Shown: piece after piece, positions 26,847 through 35,514 of the stretch
How positions within the stretch are numbered: the first letter of the stretch is position 1
How the letters are laid out: every line of letters starts with the position of its first letter
Notes under the pieces: model-generated
Told to the model about the DNA's origin: nothing
Database searches by the model: none
What the model saw: the letters and a program-made list of their open reading frames with translations, nothing else
Position numbers and translations under genes: made by a program
NCBI GenBank assembly: GCA_027487315.1
Contig: JAIYDW010000214.1
Coordinates: 1 to 43,929, forward strand
Length of the DNA: 43,929 bases
Reading direction: 5' to 3'
Source of the DNA: Verrucomicrobiaceae bacterium
GTDB lineage: Bacteria > Verrucomicrobiota > Verrucomicrobiia > Verrucomicrobiales > Verrucomicrobiaceae

Positions 26847-28170
26847 AAAGGTGGTGGCGTTGGGGATTGGGCTGGCGGTGGCTGGCGGGTTGTTCGCGTT
26901 TGAGCGGGCGGGTTTGGGGGTGCCGCTGGAGCGGGGGGTGGAGTCGGTTTTGCGGTCGTGGTTGAAGGCGGATGCGCTGGTGGTGGTGCCTTGGTTGAAG
27001 CTGGGGTATGCGACGCTGGCGGCGGTGCTGGCGGCATGGTTTTGTTTGGATTTGCCGCATGCTTCACGCCGGGCGGGTTTTTTGCTGGGGCTGGCGTTTT
27101 TGACGCTGACACTGTGTCCGGTGCTGGGGCTGCGCGGGGTGTTGTTTGAGCCGTTTACGAGTTTGTTTGGGCTCTTGATTTCGGGGCTGGCGGCGATGGC
27201 GCTGGCGGGGGCGAGTGGGGAGCGGCGGCGGCATGAGTTGCGGCGGTTTTTTGTGGGGCGACTGGGCGAGGAGGGGTTTCGGGAGGTGCTGAAGGCGGGG
27301 GATGGGCGGCAGTTGACGGGGCGGCGGGAGGTGAGTGCGGTGACCTGCCAGATGCTGAATCATGCGGCGCTTTCGCGGGAGATGGAGGCGGAGGAGTTGG
27401 AAGATTTTTCGTCGAGTTTCTTGAAGGTGGTGGCGGAGTTTTTGGTATCGAAGGGGGGATACCTGGATGAGTGCGATGTGCATCGGGTGCGGGTGCTGTT
27501 CGGGTTTCCGAATGCGGATGAGAATCATGCGGTGTCGGCGGCGCGAGCGGCGCTGGAGTTGCGGCAGCGGGCGGGGAATCTGGTGCAGGAGTTGGAGCAT
27601 CGCTGGCACAAGCGGGCGATGATCGGGGCGGCGATTAGCAGTGGGGAGGTGACGACCGGGTTGTTTGGGTTTCGGGAGTTTGAGTTTTTTAGCGCGGTCG
27701 GTGAGGCGCTGGATTTTGGGGAGCAGTTGTGTCTTTTGAATGGGGAGTATGGGAGTGTGCTGCTGGTGAGTTCGGAGACGCTGGCGGCGGCGCAGGACGG
27801 GCTGGAGGTGCGGCCTCTGGAGATGATTCGGCGTGGGGAGGGAGGCCGGATGGTGGAGATCTACGAGTTGCTGGCGTTGAAGCATGGTTTGACGGAGGAG
27901 GCGGCGGTGGCGAGGGATGCGTTCTGGCAGGGGATTATCCTGTTGAGGAAAGGGGATGCAGCGGGGGCGAGGAAGCAGTTTGCGAAGGCGGCGATGGAAG
28001 GGGTGTCGGATCCGACGCTGAGCTATTTTGAGGCGAAGGTTCGGGGCGCGGAGGAACGCGTGGTTGAGCGGGCGTCGGTCAAGCTTGAGAAAGAAGTGGA
28101 GGTCAAGCAGGATAAGGAAGTGGTGGCCAAACCGGAGAAGGTGGGGCGGGGGAAGAAGGCGAAGTCGTGA
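26836..28170 (+). CDS. Membrane protein with degenerate class III nucleotide cyclase domain
   Basis: 444 residues. Four or so hydrophobic segments lie in residues 5-130, then a cyclase homology domain at about 160-320, then a Lys/Glu-rich tail. The fold is recognisable, but the catalytic positions are changed. 'VSAVTCQML' has Gln172 where the first metal aspartate belongs. 'DECDVHRVRVLFGFP' has His216 at the second. 'GEALDFGEQLCLL' has Asp293 and Gln297 in place of the transition-state Asn and Arg. Cyclase activity is therefore unlikely; a binding or regulatory role is inferred. Its start overlaps the ClpX-like gene by 11 bases, suggesting coupled translation, and recR begins 33 bases downstream. 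Confidence 0.75.
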   Translation: MRVRKVVALGIGLAVAGGLFAFERAGLGVPLERGVESVLRSWLKADALVVVPWLKLGYATLAAVLAAWFCLDLPHASRRAGFLLGLAFLTLTLCPVLGLRGVLFEPFTSLFGLLISGLAAMALAGASGERRRHELRRFFVGRLGEEGFREVLKAGDGRQLTGRREVSAVTCQMLNHAALSREMEAEELEDFSSSFLKVVAEFLVSKGGYLDECDVHRVRVLFGFPNADENHAVSAARAALELRQRAGNLVQELEHRWHKRAMIGAAISSGEVTTGLFGFREFEFFSAVGEALDFGEQLCLLNGEYGSVLLVSSETLAAAQDGLEVRPLEMIRRGEGGRMVEIYELLALKHGLTEEAAVARDAFWQGIILLRKGDAAGARKQFAKAAMEGVSDPTLSYFEAKVRGAEERVVERASVKLEKEVEVKQDKEVVAKPEKVGRGKKAKS

Positions 28171-28203
28171 GGTGGGTTGGGGAGATGTTGATGGGAGTTT
28201 TTT

Positions 28204-28815
28204 ATGGCGAACGCTGACTATCCGGGACCGATTTTGAAGTTGATCACGCTGCTGCGGGGGTTACCGGGATTGGGTCCGCGAAGTGCGGAGCGGATGGCGC
28301 TTTGGTTGATGGAGCAAGGGCCGTCACGAAGCGGGCCGTTGGCGCAGGCTTTGGGTGCGCTGGCGCATGAGGTGGCGGCGTGTGACGAGTGCGGGTTTTT
28401 TATTGAGCGGGCGCAGGCGTGTGAGTTGTGCGACGGGACGCGGCGGGATCGGAGTTTGATCTGTGTGGTGGAGCGGGCGGCGGATGTGTTGCGGTTGGAG
28501 CGGTCGGGGGCGTACAAGGGGCTTTATCATGTGTTGGGGGGGAAGTTGTCGCCTTTGGACAATGTGACGCCGGAGGATTTGAGGATTGAGGCGTTGCGGG
28601 TGCGGGTGGCGCAGGGGGCGGCGCGGGAGGTGATTTTGGCGGTGGGATCGGATGTGGAGGGGGAGGCGACGGCGGGGTATTTGGCGGATGTGTTGTCGGG
28701 GAGCGGGGTGGCGGTGAGTCGGTTGGCTCAGGGATTGCCGGCGGGTGGGGCGTTGGATCATGTGGATGAGTTGACGTTGTATCAGGCGATGAATGGGCGG
28801 CGGCCGTTGAGGTGA
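28204..28815 (+). CDS. recR: Recombination mediator protein RecR
   Basis: 203 residues, the usual length. An N-terminal helix-hairpin-helix contains 'LRGLPGLGPRSAERMALWL'. A zinc finger uses Cys60, Cys63, Cys73 and Cys76 ('CDECGFFIERAQACELC'). The TOPRIM domain follows with 'LICVVERAADVLRLERSG' and 'LAVGSDVEGEATAGYLAD', and the C-terminus has the 'VSRLAQGLPAGGALDHVDEL' segment. RecR acts with RecO and RecF to load RecA at single-strand gaps. It is the last of three closely spaced genes after the ClpX-like and pseudocyclase genes. In many bacteria recR follows dnaX, which is not the case here. Confidence 0.95.
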   Translation: MANADYPGPILKLITLLRGLPGLGPRSAERMALWLMEQGPSRSGPLAQALGALAHEVAACDECGFFIERAQACELCDGTRRDRSLICVVERAADVLRLERSGAYKGLYHVLGGKLSPLDNVTPEDLRIEALRVRVAQGAAREVILAVGSDVEGEATAGYLADVLSGSGVAVSRLAQGLPAGGALDHVDELTLYQAMNGRRPLR

Positions 28816-28896
28816 GGGGGATTTTTTTCGGGTGGAGAAAGTGGTTGAAGCATTTGGGGTTCTGCCGACGTTTCATTTCGATCGTTTTCCAACCCC

Positions 28897-31164
28897 ATGA
28901 CTACTGCCCCCTTGTTCCGTTTGTCCCTTTCGTTGGCGCTTTTTGGTGCCGCAGTGCAGGCCAATGACTGGCCATCCTGGCGGGGACCATTGCAGACGGG
29001 GGTGAGTTTGGAGCATTATGAGGGTGCGGCGGGCAAGGTGGATGAGACGCCGGTGTGGACGCATGAAACGCGCAGCCGGGGTTGTCCGGTGGTGTTTGAT
29101 GGTCGGGTGTTTAGTTTTGGGTATAAGGGCGAAAAAGAGGAGTTGATCGAGTTGCTGACCTGTCTGGACGAGAAGACGGGCACGAAACTTTGGGAGGTGG
29201 AGATCAAGGACTTCATTTCGGACACGGTGTACAATCGGTATGCGATCGGGTCGGCGACGGTGGATCCTGAGACGCGGTTGGTTTATGTGATCACGGCGTA
29301 TGGGGTATTTGGGTGTTGGGACCTGGATGGAAAAGAGATTTTCCGGCACTCGATGATGGAAGATTTCGGGCGTTTGACGTTTCCGAACTCGAAGGTGGGA
29401 TGTGTGGCGATTGAGGGGGACTTGGTGATTGTGCGGGGGATTACGGCGAACTGGGGAGCGGATGGCCCTGCGGCGGATCGGTTTTACGGGTTCGACAAGA
29501 AGACGGGAGAGATGGTGTGGTCGTGCACGCCGGGGACGATTCCACCGACGGACAGTTCGTTTTCGACACCGTATTTTGAGACTCGCGACGGGCAGCGGGT
29601 GTTTTATGCGACGACGGGTTGCGGAAACATTGTGTGCATCAATGCGCGGAACGGGAAGCCGTTGTGGCGGTTCAAGGCTTGCAAGGTGGGGATCAATGCT
29701 TCGGTGCTGATTCACAATGGGGACAAGCTGATTTCGATTCACGGGGATGAGAACGTGGACACGACGGAGCGTGGCCGGATGATTGCGGTGAAATTGCCGG
29801 AGAAGTTTGGCAAGGAGCAGATCATGGTGGACCCTGAGGTGATGGGGGGACTGGAGCCGTGGAAGGCGCAGGAATTGTGGCGGAATGATCTGGGCGCGGC
29901 GTCGAGTTCGCCGGTGTTGGTGGGAGACAAGGTTTATCAGATCACCGACGGGGGAGCGGTGCAGGCGGTGAACGTAATGACGGGAGCGCTTGAGTGGACG
30001 GCGAAGGTTTCCAACGGGAACACGCACTCCAGTTTGGTTTATGCGGATGGTTACCTGTATGCGCCGCTGATGGAAGGGAAGCTGTTTGTGCTGAAGGCGG
30101 AGAACGGCGAGGTGGTGCAGAGTTTGCAGTTGAAAGGGAATTGCATTGGAGCCGCGATGGTGGTGAACGGGCATGTTTTGGTGCACACGACGGAGAGCCT
30201 TTATCGCTTTAAGATTCAGCACACGGGGATGAAGGTGGATGCGGCACCGGTGGCAAATATTCCGGCAGCGGGTGCTCCGGCGGCGTTGCAGGTGATTCCG
30301 GCGGAGTTTGTGGTGTTCCCTGGTGAGAAGAAGGCTTTCCGGATTCGGAGTGTGGATGCGGTTGGGATGCCGATTGCGGAGGTCAAGGGCGCGAAGATTG
30401 AAACGTTCATTCCGCCGACGGCGAAGGTGAAAGCGACGATGGACGCGACGATCAGCGAAGCGGGTGAAGTGGTGGCGAATGTCAAGCCTTCGGCTGGGGC
30501 GTTCAAGGCGACGGCGGACGGGATCAGCGGAACATTCCGGGGCCGGTTGCTGATGAAGCCGCCATTCAAGCAGGATTTCAATGCGTTTGAGTTGAACGAG
30601 ACGCAGCCGGATGAGGGGGTGAAGTTTGCTTATCCGCCGCTGGCTTGGAATGGTGCGCGGTTCAAGTTCGATGTGCGTGAGCTGGATGGGGAGAAGGTGT
30701 TTGCGAAGACGTTCGACAAGTTGATTTTTCAGCGTGCAACAGTGTTCCTTGGGACAGCGGACATGAAGGATTACACGCTGCAAGCGGACGTGATGACGGA
30801 TGGGAATCGCCGGGTGAAGTCGGACGTGGGATTGATCAATCAGCGGTATGCGATTGTGTTGAAGGGGAACGCGAACCAGTTGGAGATCAGCTCGAACTTT
30901 GAACGATTTGTGCGGTTTGTGCCGATGAAGATTGAGCCGAAGAAATGGTATACGCTGAAGACTTCGGTGAAAGACAATGGTGGTGGCAAGGGGGTGGTGT
31001 ATGCCAAGGTGTGGGAGAAGGGGCAAGCGGAGCCGGAGGCTTGGACGCTGGAGGCGCCGACTGATATTGTGCATCAATCGGGATCGCCCGGGATTTTTGG
31101 ATTCACGCCGCAAAACCAGCAGCGTGTTTATCTGGACAACCTGTCAGTCACGCCGAATCCGTAA
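28897..31164 (+). CDS. Exported PQQ-type beta-propeller protein with C-terminal LamG-like domain
   Basis: 755 residues. The signal peptide (MTTAPLFRLSLSLALFGAAV) is followed by 'DWPSWRGPLQTG', the usual opening of this verrucomicrobial/planctomycete family. PQQ-like repeats appear as 'TCLDEKTGTKLWEVEI', 'YGFDKKTGEMVWSC', 'VCINARNGKPLWRF' and 'QAVNVMTGALEWTA', forming an eight-bladed-type propeller over roughly residues 25-450. A linker and a beta-sandwich of about 200 residues follow, ending 'VYLDNLSVTPNP', like concanavalin-type LamG or DUF1080 domains that bind glycans. No residues clearly show PQQ binding, so a structural or scaffold role is possible. The next propeller gene is 40 bases downstream. 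Confidence 0.78.
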   Translation: MTTAPLFRLSLSLALFGAAVQANDWPSWRGPLQTGVSLEHYEGAAGKVDETPVWTHETRSRGCPVVFDGRVFSFGYKGEKEELIELLTCLDEKTGTKLWEVEIKDFISDTVYNRYAIGSATVDPETRLVYVITAYGVFGCWDLDGKEIFRHSMMEDFGRLTFPNSKVGCVAIEGDLVIVRGITANWGADGPAADRFYGFDKKTGEMVWSCTPGTIPPTDSSFSTPYFETRDGQRVFYATTGCGNIVCINARNGKPLWRFKACKVGINASVLIHNGDKLISIHGDENVDTTERGRMIAVKLPEKFGKEQIMVDPEVMGGLEPWKAQELWRNDLGAASSSPVLVGDKVYQITDGGAVQAVNVMTGALEWTAKVSNGNTHSSLVYADGYLYAPLMEGKLFVLKAENGEVVQSLQLKGNCIGAAMVVNGHVLVHTTESLYRFKIQHTGMKVDAAPVANIPAAGAPAALQVIPAEFVVFPGEKKAFRIRSVDAVGMPIAEVKGAKIETFIPPTAKVKATMDATISEAGEVVANVKPSAGAFKATADGISGTFRGRLLMKPPFKQDFNAFELNETQPDEGVKFAYPPLAWNGARFKFDVRELDGEKVFAKTFDKLIFQRATVFLGTADMKDYTLQADVMTDGNRRVKSDVGLINQRYAIVLKGNANQLEISSNFERFVRFVPMKIEPKKWYTLKTSVKDNGGGKGVVYAKVWEKGQAEPEAWTLEAPTDIVHQSGSPGIFGFTPQNQQRVYLDNLSVTPNP

Positions 31165-31204
31165 CGTTTCTCTCATACTTACCCGCCTTTTGAATCGAAT
31201 TATT

Positions 31205-32785
31205 ATGACTATGTTTACCTCGAAAAAAGTTGCATTGGCCGCTGTGTTGGCTGCCTCGTCCGTTTGTGTTCAGGCTGCTGACTGGCCGACTTGGGGCGGG
31301 ACTCCGGCGCGGAACATGATCTCGGAAGAGAAGGGTTTGCCTGTGGAGTTGGAGCCAGGGAAGAAGAAGGCGGGTTCGGATGAGATTGATTTGGCGACGA
31401 CGAAGAATGTGGCGTGGGTGGCGAAGTTGGGTGGGCAGAGTTATGGCACGCCGAGCATTGCGGGTGGGAAGGTTTTTGTGGGAACGAACAATGAGTTTCC
31501 GCGCGATGAAAAGCACATTGGTGACCGTGGGGTGGTGATGTCGTTCGACGAATACACCGGGAAGTTTTTGTGGCAGCTTTGCTCGCCGAAGCTGGGTGCG
31601 GGGAAGGTGTCGGACTGGGAGTTTTTGGGGATGTGCTCGGCGCCGACGATTGTGGGCAATCGGGGCTATGTGATCACGAACCGGTGCGAAGTGCTTTGTC
31701 TGGACGTCAATGGATTGGCGGACGGCAATCAGGGGATGACGGATGAGGCGAAGTATTTGGCTTCACCAGGGAAAGACGGGACGATCAAGCCGGTGGAACC
31801 GGGTGAGAAGGATGCGGATGTGATCTGGGTGTATGACCTGCGCAAGGAGTTGGGGGTGTTTCCTCACAACATCGCTTCCAGCTATGCGCTGGTGGTGGAT
31901 GGGAAGGTGTATGTTTCGACTTCAAACGGGGTTGACTACAGCCACATCAACATTCCGGCTCCGACAGCACCGAGTTTTGTTTGTTTGGATGCTGAGACGG
32001 GTGAGTATGAAGCTGAGATGGCGCCGGTGGTGAGTGAGCGGGTGCTGCATTGTTCCTGGTCATCGCCCGGTTACGGGATGGTAGGTGACAAGCCGATGGT
32101 GTTTTTTGCGGCGGGAGACGGCTTTGCTTACGGGTTGGGTGCGGCGGCGGAGAAGGAGAAGATTGATGACGATATTTACGAGTTGCCGATCAAGTGGACG
32201 TATGACGCGAATCCGCCGGAGTATCGGAAGAACGAGGCGGGGGAGAAGATGAAGTATGCGGAGTTTGACGGGCCGAGTGAGTGCATTGCGACGCCGGTGT
32301 ATCATGACGGGTTGCTGTATGTGGCGATCGGTCAGGACCCTGAGCATGGTGAAGGGGTGGGGATGCTGTCCTGCATTGATCCTTCGAAAGCGGACGGCGA
32401 CATTACGGGCAAGGCGCTGTGGACGTTCAAGGACATCGAGCGGAGCATCAGCACTCCAGCGGTGAAGGACGGGCTGCTTTACACGGCGGACTACACGGGG
32501 CGGGTGTTCTGCCTGGATGCAAAGACGGGCAAGGAGTATTGGAGGCATGACACGCTGGGTCACATCTGGGCGAACCCGCTGCTGGCGGATGGCAAGATTT
32601 ACATCGGGAATGAAGAGGGTGAGTTGTTCATTCTGGCTGAGGGCAAGGAGAAGAAGTTGCTGGGGCAGGTTGAGTTTTCGGCGCCATTGAAGGGATCTGT
32701 GGTGGCGGCGAACGGGGCGTTGTTCATTGCGACGGAGACTCACTTGTATTGCTTCAAGGAAGGGGCGAAGCCGGTGGCGGAGTAG
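31205..32785 (+). CDS. Exported PQQ-type beta-propeller protein
   Basis: 526 residues with a signal peptide (MTMFTSKKVALAAVLAASSV, ending near VQAADW). It opens with 'DWPTWGGTPARNM' like its neighbour. Blades include 'MSFDEYTGKFLWQLCSPK', 'EVLCLDVNG', 'GVDYSHINIPAP', 'FVCLDAETGEYEAEM', 'LSCIDPSKADGDITGKALW' and 'FCLDAKTGKEYWRHD'. There is no C-terminal sandwich. ATG 31205 sits directly before the signal peptide; an earlier in-frame start at 30977 would overlap the preceding gene and add unrelated sequence. The two propeller genes probably form one transcript ending at the terminator at 32804. Substrate and cofactor are unknown. Confidence 0.8.
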   Translation: MTMFTSKKVALAAVLAASSVCVQAADWPTWGGTPARNMISEEKGLPVELEPGKKKAGSDEIDLATTKNVAWVAKLGGQSYGTPSIAGGKVFVGTNNEFPRDEKHIGDRGVVMSFDEYTGKFLWQLCSPKLGAGKVSDWEFLGMCSAPTIVGNRGYVITNRCEVLCLDVNGLADGNQGMTDEAKYLASPGKDGTIKPVEPGEKDADVIWVYDLRKELGVFPHNIASSYALVVDGKVYVSTSNGVDYSHINIPAPTAPSFVCLDAETGEYEAEMAPVVSERVLHCSWSSPGYGMVGDKPMVFFAAGDGFAYGLGAAAEKEKIDDDIYELPIKWTYDANPPEYRKNEAGEKMKYAEFDGPSECIATPVYHDGLLYVAIGQDPEHGEGVGMLSCIDPSKADGDITGKALWTFKDIERSISTPAVKDGLLYTADYTGRVFCLDAKTGKEYWRHDTLGHIWANPLLADGKIYIGNEEGELFILAEGKEKKLLGQVEFSAPLKGSVVAANGALFIATETHLYCFKEGAKPVAE

Positions 32786-32803
32786 AGATAGAGGTTTTGA
32801 AGG

Positions 32804-32838
32804 GGCCCGGATGCTTTTTGCATCCGGGCCTTTTTTTT
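32804..32838 (+). terminator. Rho-independent terminator after the propeller genes
   Basis: GGCCCGGATGC (32804-32814) pairs perfectly with GCATCCGGGCC (32820-32830) around a TTTTT loop, followed by eight T residues (32831-32838). It lies 18 bases after the stop codon. Confidence 0.95.
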
Positions 32839-32923
32839 GAATGGATTGGATCTCGACACTCCACCTTCAAAGTTACGCTTGAGTTGGTGTCTAGCGGAAC
32901 CCTTTGGGCAGTTTTTTCGTGGT

Positions 32924-33092
32924 TAGACCGGCTCTCGAAATTCTTGTCACCTTGCCCGGCGGCGGAGCGGCCTCATTGGTAGTGTCAGCCGCTCGCCCGC
33001 TATTGGTTTAATAGCGGGCTGCGCGACTTCCTTGCCTCTGAGGCAGCTGCGCTCGCCAGATCAAAATGACAATCTTTTCGAGAACCGGTCTA
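32924..33092. mobile_element. MITE-like element with TA-bounded terminal inverted repeats
   Basis: The left end GACCGGCTCTCGAAATTCTT (from 32926) and the reverse complement of the right end, GACCGGTTCTCGAAAAGATT (from 33090 inward), match at about 20 of 24 positions. Both ends are bordered by TA (32924-32925 and 33091-33092), as expected for IS630/Tc1-type target duplication. The 165-base interior has no ORF. It holds a 10-bp perfect stem GCCCGCTATT/AATAGCGGGC (32995-33004, 33010-33019) and a TGCCTC/GAGGCA palindrome. It fills most of the gap between the propeller terminator and the SDR gene. No parent transposase is in the window. Confidence 0.6.
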
Positions 33093-33154
33093 TGCTTCCG
33101 ATGCAGGCACGGGCTTTGCAGCGTTTTTGCAACGAAGTTCGTGAATCTTCCTGG

Positions 33155-33934
33155 CTAGATGGTCATGGAGGAGTAGCCGCCGTCGACGACTAGTTCGTGG
33201 CCGTTGATGAAGGAGCTGGCGCCGTTGGCGGCGAGGAGGAGGGCGGCGCCGATGAGTTCGTTGGAGTTGCCGAAGCGCGCGGCGGGGGTGTGGCGCATGA
33301 TGGAGGCGACGCGGTCTTCGGTGAGGACTTTGCGATTTTGTTCGGCGGGGAAGAAGCCGGGGACGAGGGTGTTGACGCGGATGCCGATGGGGGCCCATTC
33401 ACGGGCGAGATTTTTGCTGAGGTTGTGAACGGCTGCCTTTGACATGGAGTAGGTGAAGACGCGGCTGAGCGGGGTGAGGCCGGACATGGAGCCGAGGTTG
33501 ATGATGGAGGCGGCGACTTTGTTTTTGACGAAGTAGCGACCGAAGACCTGGCAGGCGAGGACGACGGCTTTCGCGTTGATGTTCATGATGCGGTCGTACT
33601 CTTCCTCGGTGATGTCGAGGAAGGGGGTGGGGGAGTTGACGCCAGCTCCGTTGACGAGGATGTCGCACTGGCCGGAGCGTTCGATGACTTGATCGAGGAG
33701 GAGTTGGAGGTCGGTGGCTTTGGAGGCGTCGGCGGCGACGAAGTAGCCGGTGCCGCCGGCGCTGTGGATGGCGTCGAGGCGTTTTTCGGCTTTGGCGGGG
33801 TCGCGTCCGACGAGGACGACTTCGGCTCCGGCGGAGGCGTAGCCTTCGGCGATGGCGCCGCAGAGTTCACCGGTGCCGCCGATGACGACGGCGGTTTTGC
33901 CTTGGAGGGAGAAGAGTTCGAAAATAGAAGACAT
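33155..33934 (-). CDS. SDR-family oxidoreductase (sugar-acid dehydrogenase-like)
   Basis: 259 residues, classical SDR. The dinucleotide motif is '[16 protein letters not shown]', '[10 protein letters not shown]' is the NAG-type motif, and the catalytic set is the serine in 'NLGSMSGL' with Tyr and Lys in '[10 protein letters not shown]'. '[15 protein letters not shown]' closes the protein. The sequence is close in style to D-mannonate or gluconate oxidoreductases of uronate breakdown, but the substrate is inferred. It lies 88 bases downstream of the Gfo/Idh/MocA gene on the same strand; that gap holds a repeat and a strong hairpin, so co-transcription is uncertain. Confidence 0.82.
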   Translation of the reverse strand: MSSIFELFSLQGKTAVVIGGTGELCGAIAEGYASAGAEVVLVGRDPAKAEKRLDAIHSAGGTGYFVAADASKATDLQLLLDQVIERSGQCDILVNGAGVNSPTPFLDITEEEYDRIMNINAKAVVLACQVFGRYFVKNKVAASIINLGSMSGLTPLSRVFTYSMSKAAVHNLSKNLAREWAPIGIRVNTLVPGFFPAEQNRKVLTEDRVASIMRHTPAARFGNSNELIGAALLLAANGASSFINGHELVVDGGYSSMTI

Positions 33935-33944
33935 GGGGATTTTT

Positions 33945-33966
33945 GACAGGATTGACAGGATTGGGG
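33945..33966. repeat. ACAGGATT-family dispersed repeat, copy 2 (short)
   Basis: Two tandem 9-base units, ACAGGATTG ACAGGATTG, preceded by TTTTTG and followed by a G-run. It lies 10 bases upstream of the SDR start codon at 33934. Confidence 0.7.
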
Positions 33967-33982
33967 GGAGGACTGGAAAGGT

Positions 33983-34013
33983 GCGTGGTGCAAGCCAGCG
34001 GCTTGCACCACGC
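33983..34013. repeat. Perfect 14-bp hairpin between SDR and Gfo/Idh genes
   Basis: GCGTGGTGCAAGCC (33983-33996) and GGCTTGCACCACGC (34000-34013) pair perfectly around a 3-base loop AGC. No T-run follows on the minus strand, so it is an unusual terminator at best. It resembles a REP-type palindrome. Confidence 0.6.
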
Positions 34014-34022
34014 GAGGGCGAG

Positions 34023-35384
34023 TTAGATGAGTTTCCAGTCGCCTCGGAAGGGGCGGCCGAGGAGTTTGGTGGCTTCGGGGTCGTTGAGGATTTCCTCTTT
34101 TACTGGATCCCATTTGATGGGGCGGTTCAGCATCAAGGCGATGAGGGAGAGGTGGCCCGGGATGGCGCTGCGGTGAGCGGTTTCGACGGGGGTGACGGTG
34201 GGCTTGCGGGATTTGACGCAGTCGAGGAAATTGCGGTGGTGGCCGGGGGTTTCGTAGAGGCGCGTTTTGATGATGTCGTCGCCGAGTTTGGGGAAGGTGG
34301 CGGCTTCGACGACTTTGTCGCCTTCGCGTTTTTTGATCACCTTCTTAAACTCGGGGATGGAGCAGTCGTAGGAGCCGCGGTTGACGTGGAGCCAGCCTTT
34401 TTCGCCGATCCATTTGGTGCCGAGTTGGATGTCCGGGTGGCCGCCGGCGATGACCATGGTGATGTCTCCGGCGTAGGAGGCTTCGGTGCGGTATTTGGTG
34501 GCGGTGTTCCAGATGTCGGTGCGGGGTGGCATGTCGACCTGGATGGGGCGGACTTCGGAGGGGCCGCTGCTGTCCATGTCGAGACCCCAGTGGGCGATGT
34601 CGCCGTGGTGGCCGATCCAGTCGAGGAGTTGGCCGCCGCCGATGTTGTAGTTCCAGCGCCAGTTTTTGTGGACGCGAGCTTCGATGTAGGGCTCCATTTG
34701 GGAGGGGCCGATCCACATTTCGTAGTCGAGGTGGGCGGGAGGTTCGGTGATTTGAGTTTTGTCGCCGGTTTTAGCGAAGTCGTTGTGGCCGGCGGGGAGT
34801 CCGACTTCGACGCGGGTGATTTTGCCGAGGAGGCCGTTGCGGACGATTTCGGCGCCGATGCGGAAGTTGTCTTCGCTGCGCTGCCAGGAACCGGTCTGCC
34901 AGATGCGCTGGTGTTTTTGGACGGCGGCGACGATGGCTTGTTGTTCGGTGATGGTGCGGGCGAGGGGTTTTTCGCCGTAGATGTCTTTGCCATTTTTGGC
35001 GGCTTCAACGGAGACGACGCCGTGCCAGTTGTCGGGGATGGCGAGCATGACGGTGTCGATGTCTTTAGCGGCCATCATTTCGCGATAGTCGTGGTAGGAG
35101 CGGCAGTCGGTGTTTTTGTAGTAGCCGTTGATGGTCTTGAGGGCGGACTCGAGGTGTTGTTTGTCGATGTCACAGGCGGCGACGATTTGGCAGTCGGATT
35201 CGGCGAGGAATTTGTTGGTGTTGCCGGGGCCCATCATGCCCCAGCCGACGACGCCCATGGTGATGCGATTGGAGGGGGCGTTTTGGCCGAAGACGGAGGC
35301 GGGGACAATGGTGGGGAAGCCGATGGCGGCGGCGGTGCGTCCGAGGAACTGGCGGCGTGAGGAGGTGAGAGGGTGGCGTTTCAT
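34023..35384 (-). CDS. Gfo/Idh/MocA-family oxidoreductase with Tat signal
   Basis: 453 residues from ATG 35384. The N-terminus has a twin-arginine signal, '[19 protein letters not shown]', so it is probably exported folded with its cofactor. A Rossmann segment '[15 protein letters not shown]' follows, then 'ADIDKQH'-like and '[20 protein letters not shown]' and '[12 protein letters not shown]', the family's lysine-containing EKP motif. The C-terminal half is the dimerisation and substrate domain. Substrates of this family are sugars or inositols. A longer in-frame start at 35468 gives no family match. It diverges from the SDR gene at 35515, with 130 bases between starts. Confidence 0.85.
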   Translation of the reverse strand: MKRHPLTSSRRQFLGRTAAAIGFPTIVPASVFGQNAPSNRITMGVVGWGMMGPGNTNKFLAESDCQIVAACDIDKQHLESALKTINGYYKNTDCRSYHDYREMMAAKDIDTVMLAIPDNWHGVVSVEAAKNGKDIYGEKPLARTITEQQAIVAAVQKHQRIWQTGSWQRSEDNFRIGAEIVRNGLLGKITRVEVGLPAGHNDFAKTGDKTQITEPPAHLDYEMWIGPSQMEPYIEARVHKNWRWNYNIGGGQLLDWIGHHGDIAHWGLDMDSSGPSEVRPIQVDMPPRTDIWNTATKYRTEASYAGDITMVIAGGHPDIQLGTKWIGEKGWLHVNRGSYDCSIPEFKKVIKKREGDKVVEAATFPKLGDDIIKTRLYETPGHHRNFLDCVKSRKPTVTPVETAHRSAIPGHLSLIALMLNRPIKWDPVKEEILNDPEATKLLGRPFRGDWKLI

Positions 35385-35514
35385 GGTGGTGATGAGATGG
35401 GGTAAGGCGTGGGCTCGACAAGGTTGGGCCGAATTTGGCATTTTGCAGGGAAGTTGCGCTGGCGTCAAAGGTTTCCGCTAGCGTGGGGCGGCGTGCGGTG
35501 GTAACCGATGGGCC

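Noticed and set aside
26836-28170. Active adenylate cyclase
   Set aside because: All four motif-aligned catalytic positions are substituted, so a cyclase name would mislead.
32839-33154. tRNA or small protein gene in the gap after the propeller terminator
   Set aside because: The foldable sequence is explained by inverted ends and internal hairpins; there is no cloverleaf and no start codon with a ribosome site.
33852-35360. A 502-codon plus-strand open frame antisense to the Gfo/Idh/MocA gene
   Set aside because: The opposite strand encodes a complete Tat-exported oxidoreductase; the antisense frame shows no motif.
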